From JBBQXY01 sp051004815 (lineage in GTDB: Bacteria; Chloroflexota; Ktedonobacteria; Ktedonobacterales; Ktedonobacteraceae), in assembly GCA_051004815.1 (NCBI GenBank), contig JBPCJY010000245.1:12030-76029 (forward strand): a stretch of 64,000 nt of DNA, given 5' to 3'. The notes below the pieces were generated by a model. The model did no database searches and was not told the origin of the DNA. It worked only from the letters and a program-made list of their open reading frames with translations. A program made the position numbers and the translations under genes. Numbering within the stretch: position 1 is the first letter of the stretch; every line of letters begins with the position of its first letter. Positions 33,442 through 40,312 of the stretch are shown one piece after another.

Positions 33442-34425
33442 TTATGGGACAATTGTCAATTCGGCAATCATGCCGGGGTGGAATTGACAATAATAGACTA
33501 CCGTGTGATCCGGGTTAAAGTTGTAGGCATTCATTTTCACTGTATAGGTGTAGGTGGCACCTGTCGCGATAGCTGTTCCAATGCCAGAGTCAAAAATTTG
33601 CGGTGCGGGTTTCTCATTGGAAGGGTTGGTACCTACAATGGCCGTCACCGTGTGGATCTGCTGGCTCTTGTTAACCCAAGTAATAACTGTACCTACCTTT
33701 ACCTTGACATTCATAATTTCGTAACAGGCAGGTGAACAGGTAGCACCAGAAGGCGGCTGAATGATATTAATCGTCACAGCCTTTTTACTGGTCATATCAA
33801 CAGGTTTGCCGAAATTCCCGCTACTCTCTTGCGCGACAGCCGTCGAGTAAGCGGAGGGATTATTGGTCTGGAAGTAGTCTTTTAGTTGACTAAAGCCATT
33901 GAAGGCATCCTTGCCAGTAAAACCGTTCTTAGTCAAATAGGCAGGATCAGACGAACGGACGAGATCAAAGAGGTATTGGATATCGTTATCGGTGAGCGGG
34001 CCGCCATAGCGTTCACTCCAGGCAGGCATAAGCGGATTAGCGGGATTGGCCGGGTCATAGACACCACCGCTAATGATACGCAGGAGGTCATTATCGGTCA
34101 AATTGTTGACGGCTGTATTGCCATTCAGTTTGGGGCCACTACGGCCTTGCCCCGCTGTACCGTGGCACTGATAACAGTACTGTGCATACAGTGCTATGCC
34201 ACGTTGAACGTTGGTGGTATGCTGGTCTGCATTGGCAACGGCCTCATTATTCGTCTCCATGATCCAGAAGACTGGAATCATAAGGGAGACCAGGGCCAAC
34301 ATGATCAATGCACCATAGCCGGTCTTTTCTACGGCATTGGTGCGGGAATAAAATATATATAATAAGGCCCCGACCACTATTATCAGTACCACGACGCCTA
34401 CTATGGCCTGAAACGGATCTATCAT
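33442..34425 (-). CDS. Membrane-anchored cytochrome c fused to a cupredoxin domain
   Basis: Two N-terminal helices (residues 6-26 and 38-56) anchor the protein. A class I cytochrome c domain follows: heme site CYQCH (84-88), probable axial Met133 (NPLMPAW). The C-terminal 110 residues form a cupredoxin with a complete type 1 copper set: His258 (QQIHTV), Cys313, His316 and Met319 (YYCQFHPGM). The fusion would pass electrons from the bc complex through heme to copper outside the membrane. Start MIDPFQAIVG is chosen by the membrane topology; it lacks a Shine-Dalgarno sequence, and a HEARO element ends only 18 bases upstream. An ATG 27 bases earlier lies in the element's end hairpin. Confidence 0.88.
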   Translation of the reverse strand: MIDPFQAIVGVVVLIIVVGALLYIFYSRTNAVEKTGYGALIMLALVSLMIPVFWIMETNNEAVANADQHTTNVQRGIALYAQYCYQCHGTAGQGRSGPKLNGNTAVNNLTDNDLLRIISGGVYDPANPANPLMPAWSERYGGPLTDNDIQYLFDLVRSSDPAYLTKNGFTGKDAFNGFSQLKDYFQTNNPSAYSTAVAQESSGNFGKPVDMTSKKAVTINIIQPPSGATCSPACYEIMNVKVKVGTVITWVNKSQQIHTVTAIVGTNPSNEKPAPQIFDSGIGTAIATGATYTYTVKMNAYNFNPDHTVVYYCQFHPGMIAELTIVP

Positions 34426-34442
34426 CTTAATGCGGCAAGAGA

Positions 34443-34823
34443 CCCCTGCCATCGTGGCATGGGGAGAAATGCCGCCTCTCCTTTCTGTTTTGCCCCTTAC
34501 GGGGGAGCAGTTTTAGTGAGTCCGCTCCAACTCCACCGGTTTCCCGGGTAATGTGGGCCTCGTCGAGGATATCGGTCGGTACTTTTCTCAGAACACTGCA
34601 TCGAACCCCGTCTTGCTGGTTAACCCTGAGATTAGAGCGGTTCAGGCTGGCTACCACGCACCCGAACGTCTGAACTGAAACACTTGCCGATATCATAGCC
34701 CGATACCGATAGGTGGATGATCTATCGGCCTGGCTGGGACTGGTCAAGTCCAGGCTTGCAACGGACGGCCAGAACTCAGCCCCAATTGCAAGCCCCTAGC
34801 TTTTAGCTATGGGGTACTTGACA
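34443..34823 (-). mobile_element. ORF-less HEARO element (copy 2) inside the bc operon
   Basis: About 380 bp with the same start (TGTCAAGTACCCC) as copy 3 and a matching 3' part: GGCGGCATTTCTCCCC followed by a hairpin (arms CCCC-TGCCA / TGGCA-GGGG, 34443-34464). There is no protein-coding gene inside. It lies between the Rieske gene and the cytochrome c gene in the operon's orientation. It would need transposase, and IscB if guided, from elsewhere in the genome. Confidence 0.78.
34490..34823 (-). ncRNA. Stand-alone HEARO / omega-RNA (copy 2)
   Basis: 5' TCAAGT pairs with ACTTGA (about 75 bases on); GGCTTGCAA pairs with TTGCAAGCC; CCTCgacGAGG forms a hairpin. Sequence blocks shared with copy 3 include GACTTGACCAGTCCCAGCCA and GACGGGGTTCGA. 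A guide, if used, would be the bases just upstream of 34823 on the minus strand, the Rieske-gene 3' flank. The RNA 3' end is a guess. Confidence 0.7.
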
Positions 34824-34918
34824 AACACACAACCTTTACTTCGAGGGCAACCCATTGATCTGATTGCCCCCGAATGACTGCATTACATGATTAACACCCA
34901 AATGCATCGTACAAACAG

Positions 34919-35620
34919 CTAAGATGCACTGCATTGTACATTAGGTACAGCGATAATGCGAGTAGTGTTATCCGGGTGCTGCACGGTATTATCTAAGGTA
35001 CCTGTATGGACGATGACATCCTCTCCATTGAAGGACATCAAGAAGCGGTCCAGGCTCCTTGGGGCAGGCCCATCCAGATATTCGCCATCGACATTATAGT
35101 GAGAACCGTGACAAGGGCACTTAAAGCTGACACAATCGTTACGGAATGGCACGGTACAGCCCAGGTGAACGCAGCGTTGATAGAGGGCGACCCAATAGGA
35201 GCCATCACTATCTTTCACAAAGGACTCCGAGTCCAACTGATCTGAAAGATTCGTGCCGGTCAACGAAAATTGCGTATCTTTCGACAAATGCGAAATGTAG
35301 GTTTTCGCGGGTTGTTCGTAGAACACGCCTGCTTGACCTACTTTGTAATCGCCCGGCTTGGCGGCGGGAAAATCGCTTTTCTTGCCCACGGTGAAGTCAG
35401 AGCCAAACTGACCGGCCAGATTCGGATACATCATATATAAAGAACCGGCCACGGCGGCAGTCGTGGACAGCCCCCACACGGCGAGCATCGAGCGTCGCAA
35501 GAAGCGCCGCCGCGACAAGCGTTCTTTCGACATTTCAGCCGCTTCGGCACCACCGCCATGCAATACTTCATACTGCTGCGGGGTAATGTGCGGCGTATTA
35601 ATACTATCGTCTTTAATCAA
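34919..35620 (-). CDS. Rieske iron-sulphur protein of a cytochrome bc complex
   Basis: An N-terminal twin-arginine-type segment (SRRRFLRRSMLAVWGLSTTA) is followed by a signal-anchor helix (to about residue 65). The [2Fe-2S] site is complete: Cys150-x-His152 and Cys168-x2-His171, with Cys155 and Cys170 for the stabilising disulphide (QRCVHLGC ... CPCHGSHY). The protein accepts electrons from quinol at the outer face and passes them to the cytochrome c-cupredoxin protein encoded next. It lies 30 bases after the subunit IV gene. The 98-base gap on its 3' side leads into HEARO copy 2. Confidence 0.94.
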   Translation of the reverse strand: MIKDDSINTPHITPQQYEVLHGGGAEAAEMSKERLSRRRFLRRSMLAVWGLSTTAAVAGSLYMMYPNLAGQFGSDFTVGKKSDFPAAKPGDYKVGQAGVFYEQPAKTYISHLSKDTQFSLTGTNLSDQLDSESFVKDSDGSYWVALYQRCVHLGCTVPFRNDCVSFKCPCHGSHYNVDGEYLDGPAPRSLDRFLMSFNGEDVIVHTGTLDNTVQHPDNTTRIIAVPNVQCSAS

Positions 35621-35650
35621 GGTAGTTCTCTCAGTCTCTTTTGCAGCGTG

Positions 35651-36193
35651 CTACAGGTCAAAGTAGATATGCTGCCACGGCCATACCCAAACCCAGCCTG
35701 GGCCACGGAAGAAACTGCCCGCTAAAGTGACCACGGCCCAGAAGACCAGGAACATGGTGAAGGTCACAATAGCGACCTTGCGGTCGGCATAAGCACGACT
35801 GGGATTGCGGTCCAGGTAGGGTAAAGCCGCGAGGGCAACTAACACGAGTCCAGGAACCATAATACCAGCCGTAGTGGGCGGGAAGTAGTGCAGGAGTTCC
35901 TGCAAGCCCAGGAAATACCACGGAGCCTTCGCCGGGTTCGGTGTGAGATTCGGGTTAGCTGGATCACGTAAAGGAGCATTGATCACAATGGACATCAACG
36001 TTACCATAACCGTGACCATAGCGGCCGCGAAGAACTCACGCACAAGCAGGTGCGGCCACACAAAGACGGAATCTTCGAGCGGCTTTTCAACACGCGTGAT
36101 GGCTTCCTGTTTCACTACAGCCAGAGTACGATAACGTCGCTGGGTGGCAGCGGACTGCGTCTGTGCTCTCGGATCTTTCTGTTCAATTGACAT
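35651..36193 (-). CDS. Cytochrome b C-terminal half (subunit IV-like)
   Basis: 180 residues with three hydrophobic helices (FFAAAMVTVMVTLMSIVIN; GIMVPGLVLVALAALPYLD; KVAIVTFTMFLVFWAVVTLA). The quinol-site region NPNLTPNPAKAPWYFLGLQE contains PWYF in place of the canonical PEWY, as in many Gram-positive-type and Chloroflexota subunits. The start MSIEQKDPRA is preferred to one 15 codons upstream. Separate b6 and IV subunits indicate a b6f/menaquinol-cytochrome c reductase layout. The basic N-terminal tail is an extension. Confidence 0.88.
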   Translation of the reverse strand: MSIEQKDPRAQTQSAATQRRYRTLAVVKQEAITRVEKPLEDSVFVWPHLLVREFFAAAMVTVMVTLMSIVINAPLRDPANPNLTPNPAKAPWYFLGLQELLHYFPPTTAGIMVPGLVLVALAALPYLDRNPSRAYADRKVAIVTFTMFLVFWAVVTLAGSFFRGPGWVWVWPWQHIYFDL

Positions 36194-36259
36194 AGGTCGG
36201 TATCCCCTCACTTGTTGCACCGTTGTGCAGAACACCATACGGAACAGCTATACCAATTA

Positions 36260-37069
36260 CTACCGAGCAGCACCCACGGAGGTACGCTCTTCTGCACGGG
36301 TTTCAGTTTCGCGACGTGATGGAGGTGGAGGACCCGCTGCGCCACCGTCCTTACGAATACGCCAGAAGTGAACGGCCATCAACAACGCGGCTGCTAGCGG
36401 AAGCAATATAACGTGTCCCACGTAGAAGCGAATCAACGTCGATTGCGTGACACTCCCTCCGGCAACAAGTACCTTGTAGACAGGATCGCCCACGACCGGC
36501 GCATACGGTGCCAGGTTGGTACCGACGGTGATAGCCCAGATAGCGATTTGGTCCCAGGGCAGCAGATAGCCGGTAAAACTCAAGAAAAGAGTAACCAGGA
36601 AGAGTAAGACTCCGATTACCCAGTTAAATTCTCTGGGTGGCTTGTAGGCACCATGGTAAAAGACGCGAATCATATGCAGCGTGACCGATACGACCATCAA
36701 GTGGGCCGCCCAACGATGCATATTACGCACCAGGTTGCCGAATGAGACAGCACTACTCAACTGCTGAATATTCTGATAAGCCACATTCGTGTCGGGGATG
36801 TAATAGAACATCAGGAAGACACCAGTAATTGTCAGCAGCAGGAATAAGAAAAACGAAATACCACCCATACACCAGGTGTATGTGATCTTCATCGCCTGGC
36901 GACTGACTTTGACGGGATGCAAGTGTAGAAACACGTTACCCATCATGACCAGCGACTGGTTCAGCGGGGTGTCAGGATAGCCGTGGCGAAAAATAGATCG
37001 CCAAAGTTGGCTCTCGACCATCTTCTGTGTCATTGTGTCGAGTAAGCTTTTATTGGTACTTGAGTTCAC
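36260..37069 (-). CDS. Cytochrome b N-terminal half (b6-like)
   Basis: Four hydrophobic helices with the heme-ligand histidines in NMHRWAAHLMVVSVTLHMIRVF (helix B) and FYVGHVILLPLAAALLMAVHF (helix D). FTGYLLPWDQIAIWA is the quinol-site CD region. The C-terminal tail after the fourth helix is charged and contains a four-proline run. The start is GTG with GAGGAGG 6 bases before it. It is the first recognisable gene of the five-gene bc operon; HEARO copy 3 is upstream. Confidence 0.93.
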   Translation of the reverse strand: MNSSTNKSLLDTMTQKMVESQLWRSIFRHGYPDTPLNQSLVMMGNVFLHLHPVKVSRQAMKITYTWCMGGISFFLFLLLTITGVFLMFYYIPDTNVAYQNIQQLSSAVSFGNLVRNMHRWAAHLMVVSVTLHMIRVFYHGAYKPPREFNWVIGVLLFLVTLFLSFTGYLLPWDQIAIWAITVGTNLAPYAPVVGDPVYKVLVAGGSVTQSTLIRFYVGHVILLPLAAALLMAVHFWRIRKDGGAAGPPPPSRRETETRAEERTSVGAAR

Positions 37070-37151
37070 TATGCCTCCTCAAAAGATCATGCCTTGTCGT
37101 CTGACCAGGAACTGATAAAAAATAACCCAGTCACCATATGCAGCTTGAATG

Positions 37152-37532
37152 TCCCTGGCTTGAGCCACGGGGAGGAAAAGCCGCCTATGCAGCAGCACCC
37201 CCTTGCGGGGAAGCCGTTTTGTGTCGGAACGACTCCAAACCCCTCCACGCGGGTTGTCCCTTGTGGGTAATGGTGGCCTCGTCGATGATATCGGCCTGCA
37301 CATCCTCTAAGCACTGTGTCGAACCCCGTCTCACTGGTTAACTCAGAGGTTGTAGAGCGGCACGCTGGCCTCGCACGCGCCGGTACGTTCTTTGACACTG
37401 CCGATATCGTAGCCCGATAAGGGGCCGAAGCCCCTCCTGGCTGGGACTGGTCAAGTCCGAGCTTGCAACCGCTTCGGCTCATGCACCGAACCGTTCACAA
37501 GCCCCCACCTGAACGGTGTGGGGTACTTGACA
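37152..37532 (-). mobile_element. ORF-less HEARO element (copy 3) at the head of the bc operon
   Basis: About 380 bp starting TGTCAAGTACCCC at 37532 and ending in GGCGGCTTTTCCTCCCC plus hairpin (arms TCCC-TGGCT / AGCCA-GGGA, 37152-37173). It shares long blocks with copy 2 (GGACTTGACCAGTCCCAGCC, GTTAACCAG, GACGGGGTTCGA). It stands in the same orientation between the operon's upstream region and the cytochrome b gene. A strong but orphan AGGAGGT (37556-37550) lies 17 bases outside its left end. Confidence 0.78.
37200..37532 (-). ncRNA. Stand-alone HEARO / omega-RNA (copy 3)
   Basis: 5' TCAAGT pairs with ACTTGA as in copy 2; an apical stem GGTTCGG/CCGAAGC differs from copy 2 in sequence but keeps pairing, and a GGGGCttcgGCCCC tetraloop hairpin follows the shared CCCAGCCAGG block. 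The putative guide is the sequence immediately to the right of 37532 on the + coordinate, in the operon leader. 3' end uncertain. Confidence 0.7.
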
Positions 37533-37567
37533 CACACAAACTGGCTGGTACCTCCTACGCGAAACAG

Positions 37568-37587
37568 AGAAGAAACTAGTTTCTTCT
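37568..37587. promoter_or_regulatory. 20-bp perfect palindrome in the bc operon / kinase intergenic region
   Basis: AGAAGAAACTAGTTTCTTCT reads the same on both strands. It lies between the HEARO-split leader of the bc operon and the kinase promoter and could be a regulator site. Confidence 0.5.
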
Positions 37588-37769
37588 TTTGTAACCCTTC
37601 TCTTTAGATTGTAATAAACTTTGCTAGTAAATGGGAAGAGTACATGCCTGAATTGGGTTCTGTTCTTAGAATACTGTACCACCTTTGCATAGACATCAGG
37701 TGCTTACCTGATTTTTAGCCATCTTCCACCTGATTTCCATTACTATGAACGGAATGAGCGCGGCTCTAT

Positions 37770-37799
37770 TTGACAGGTGATTGCCACTACCGCTACAAT
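37770..37799 (+). promoter_or_regulatory. Promoter of the two-component kinase gene
   Basis: TTGACA (37770-37775), an 18-base spacer, and TACAAT (37794-37799), 45 bases before the likely ATG. Confidence 0.6.
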
Positions 37800-37844
37800 G
37801 ATAATGTAGACAGAGAAGTTCCTATCTGCAAAGAGAACAATACA

Positions 37845-38948
37845 ATGGCCTATTCCAGCATCGAACCATCCAAAGAGATTACCCATAATCGCCGCTTGCT
37901 CAAGCCGATTCTGAGCTTACCAGTGTTTTACAAAGTATTGCTTGCCAATAGCTTGATTATCTTTTTTGGTGCCACAGGCGGCACCTGGCTGGCTTCCAAC
38001 CTACACAATAGCCATCAAGCGTATGCTACGCCAACCTCTTTAGTCCTTTTTATCGTGGCGGGTTGGTTGGTGAGTATCGTGCTGAACTTTGTCGTCCTCC
38101 AGGTGGCCTTTCGGCCATTAATGGACCTGGGCAAGGTGATGAATCGGGTACAAGCGGGAGAGCGTTCATTACGCGCTCCTACAACGGGAGTTGATCCAGA
38201 AGCCGATCAACTGGCCGACACCTTTAACATGATGCTCGAAGCCATTGATGACGCGACGCGACTACGCGCCAGCCAGATCATCAATGCGCAGGAGCAAGAG
38301 CGCAAACGCATTGCCCGTGAACTACACGATGAGACGAGCCAGGTTCTGACATCGCTGCTGATAAGCCTTGCCATCCTTGAAGAGTCCATTACGACTCAGG
38401 AGGCGCGGGATCGTATCGCCGACACACGCAAACTGGCGCACCAGACGTTGCGAGCCATCCGTAATTTGAGCATTGACTTGCGCCCCAGTGCGCTCGATGA
38501 TCTAGGGCTGCTACCGGCATTGCGCTGGTATGTCAAAGAATATCAACAAAAATGTTCGATTGAGGTTGAGTTCGCGGCAACAGGTTTTAAAGGCCGTCTA
38601 CCGGCTGAAATGGAGACCGCCCTTTACCGTATAGTGCAAGAGTCGTTAACCAATACGGCTCGTCATGCCAATGCACATAAGGTGGTCATCACGATGAGAG
38701 AAGATGAAAACATGGTGTTTGCTACCATCGCGGACGATGGCTGTGGCTTCGATATGGATGCACTGCGCAAATCACTTGACCAGGAACAAGGGCTTGGACT
38801 GGCAGGGATGAACGAGCGTGCGCTTTTACTCGATGGCTCTCTCACTATCAATGCAAGTCCTGGCCGTGGCACGATTATTGAGGTACAAATGCCGCTGGAG
38901 CCCACGGGAGGAATTGCTACGCCCATAGCGTCTGACGCCAGTCTATAA
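37845..38948 (+). CDS. NarL-type (HisKA_3) sensor histidine kinase
   Basis: 367 residues from MAYSSIEPSK. Two membrane helices (about residues 25-47 and 60-82) enclose a short outside loop, too small for a classical sensor domain. HAMP-like segment FRPLMDLGKVMNRVQAGE follows, then the HisKA_3 phospho-acceptor box ERKRIARELHDETSQVLTSL and the HATPase (NTARHANAHKV; DDGCGFD; GLGLAGMNERALLLDG). It would autophosphorylate and phosphorylate the response regulator encoded 195 bases downstream. Stimulus unknown. It is divergent from the bc operon, so redox control of that operon is an attractive but untested idea. The start is set by the membrane layout; the Shine-Dalgarno is weak. Confidence 0.9.
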   Translation: MAYSSIEPSKEITHNRRLLKPILSLPVFYKVLLANSLIIFFGATGGTWLASNLHNSHQAYATPTSLVLFIVAGWLVSIVLNFVVLQVAFRPLMDLGKVMNRVQAGERSLRAPTTGVDPEADQLADTFNMMLEAIDDATRLRASQIINAQEQERKRIARELHDETSQVLTSLLISLAILEESITTQEARDRIADTRKLAHQTLRAIRNLSIDLRPSALDDLGLLPALRWYVKEYQQKCSIEVEFAATGFKGRLPAEMETALYRIVQESLTNTARHANAHKVVITMREDENMVFATIADDGCGFDMDALRKSLDQEQGLGLAGMNERALLLDGSLTINASPGRGTIIEVQMPLEPTGGIATPIASDASL

Positions 38949-38991
38949 GCCTTGCAAAGGTAGGTTTTTTTCACCACCCAGTTCCAGAACC

Positions 38992-39057
38992 TGTCATTCT
39001 GAGCGCCGCGAAGAATCTCTCGTGGCAGGCAGATTCTTCGCTACGCTCAGAATGACA
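38992..39057. repeat. Palindromic intergenic repeat (CATTCTGAGCG core)
   Basis: Arms of about 27 bases (38992-39018, 39031-39057; cores TGTCATTCTGAGCG and CGCTCAGAATGACA) with one or two mismatches form a hairpin between the kinase and regulator genes. The same core lies inside the MITEs at 44.8, 54.8 and 61.9 kb, but here the outer flanks are different (AGGTTTT / AAAACCT). Confidence 0.8.
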
Positions 39058-39143
39058 AGGCGGGGAACCAGGCGTTGCAAAACCTCCCTGTGTAAGGGCC
39101 TATAAGTCCACTAGCACTTTATAGAAGACAGGATTTCACCAGG

Positions 39144-39794
39144 ATGAAGATACATATCTTGCTCGCCGATGACCATACGATTCTGCGTGCTGGTTTGAAA
39201 ATGATGCTGAACGCACAACCAGATATGGAGGTGGTAGGGGAAGCCCAAGATGGGCGGCACGCCATTTATGAAGCCCAGCGATTGCAGCCGGACATTATTC
39301 TCATGGATATCACCATGGCAGATATGAATGGCATTGAAGCGACGCGGCAGATCAAGAAGCTGCTGCCAGAAGTCAAGGTGCTAGTCTTAACGATGCACGA
39401 GAATGATGAATACGTCTTTCAAGCGTTGCGAGCAGGAGCATCAGGCTATATGCTCAAAGAGGCTGCCGATACCGAATTGATTACCGCGCTGCACGTTGTT
39501 CAGAGTGGGCAATTTTACCTCTCGCCAACGGCACAATCTGTGATGGTGGGCGACTATCTCCAACGGGTACGCACCGGCGAGGAGCGCGATAGCTACAGCA
39601 GTTTGACAGAGCGAGAAAGGGAAATTCTGAAGCTGGTGGCGGAGGGGTATACCAATAACCAGATTGCTGAGCGTCTTGTGATTAGCCCAAAAACTGTGGA
39701 TACGCATCGCACGCACGTCATGGACAAGCTTAATCTGCACAGCCGCGCCGAACTGGTAAAATATGCGATGCGACGCGGCTTGCTAGAAAATTGA
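39144..39794 (+). CDS. NarL/LuxR-family response regulator
   Basis: The receiver domain (residues 1-120) has the acidic pocket LLADDHTILR, phospho-acceptor Asp in DIILMDITM, and Lys in GYMLKEA. The C-terminal LuxR helix-turn-helix is SLTEREREILKLVAEGYTNN, then QIAERLVISPKTVDTHRTHV. It is the partner of the upstream kinase. A palindromic repeat separates the two genes, so expression may be unequal. Targets unknown. Confidence 0.94.
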   Translation: MKIHILLADDHTILRAGLKMMLNAQPDMEVVGEAQDGRHAIYEAQRLQPDIILMDITMADMNGIEATRQIKKLLPEVKVLVLTMHENDEYVFQALRAGASGYMLKEAADTELITALHVVQSGQFYLSPTAQSVMVGDYLQRVRTGEERDSYSSLTEREREILKLVAEGYTNNQIAERLVISPKTVDTHRTHVMDKLNLHSRAELVKYAMRRGLLEN

Positions 39795-39822
39795 GTGACG
39801 CAAGATAAGGATGATAAGAGAG

Positions 39823-40170
39823 TTATTCCTCGTCCTCATCCTCAAAGCCACCACTCGTATCGCTCTCTTCCGCGAAATATTCGTCGCTATAGAAGCCAAC
39901 ATCTTTCCCCACATAGACGCTGACCAGGAAATCGTCGCGTGGCATATCGGCTGAGAGCACCAGGTCTTCGTCAATCTGCTCAATCAGTTTTGTTAAATCA
40001 GCCTCTTCGAGTTCCCGTTCTAAAATAAGCGTGCCATGCACCGCTGTCGTGGTAAAATGAATATCAACGGTTCCCAGGCGGTTGTTATTTTGCAGGTTGG
40101 TGCCCTGCATGATGTAATACCCCTCGGAGTACGGGGTGCGGAAATGCCGTTCAAAACGAATGTCGTCCAT
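39823..40170 (-). CDS. Small acidic protein of unknown function
   Basis: 115 residues, start MDDIRFERHFRTPYSEGYYI, with an even alternation of hydrophobic and polar residues suggesting a small alpha/beta fold (TVDIHFTTTAVHGTLILERE; DFLVSVYVGKDVGFY). The last 25 residues are almost purely acidic (EEDE-type tail). No membrane segment or known motif. It converges on the response regulator gene with 28 bases between stops. Coding status is supported by good composition and lack of a better overlapping frame. Confidence 0.65.
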   Translation of the reverse strand: MDDIRFERHFRTPYSEGYYIMQGTNLQNNNRLGTVDIHFTTTAVHGTLILERELEEADLTKLIEQIDEDLVLSADMPRDDFLVSVYVGKDVGFYSDEYFAEESDTSGGFEDEDEE

Positions 40171-40312
40171 AAAAGTGCTATATAAGCGCAGCCGCTATGT
40201 GTGCTGCGCCCTCCTTTCTCATACTGTGCGGTAGCTATTTAAGTTTCTCCTTGTAACTTACCACTGCCTGAGACAGTGCGCAAGTTTTGTGTGGACGGTA
40301 AGCTCCTGTTGG

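Noticed and set aside
34443..37532. The two HEARO copies as ends of a composite transposon carrying bc genes.
   Set aside because: Both copies lack a transposase, and the enclosed genes form a normal continuous operon with downstream genes; recombination remains possible but composite mobility is not supported.
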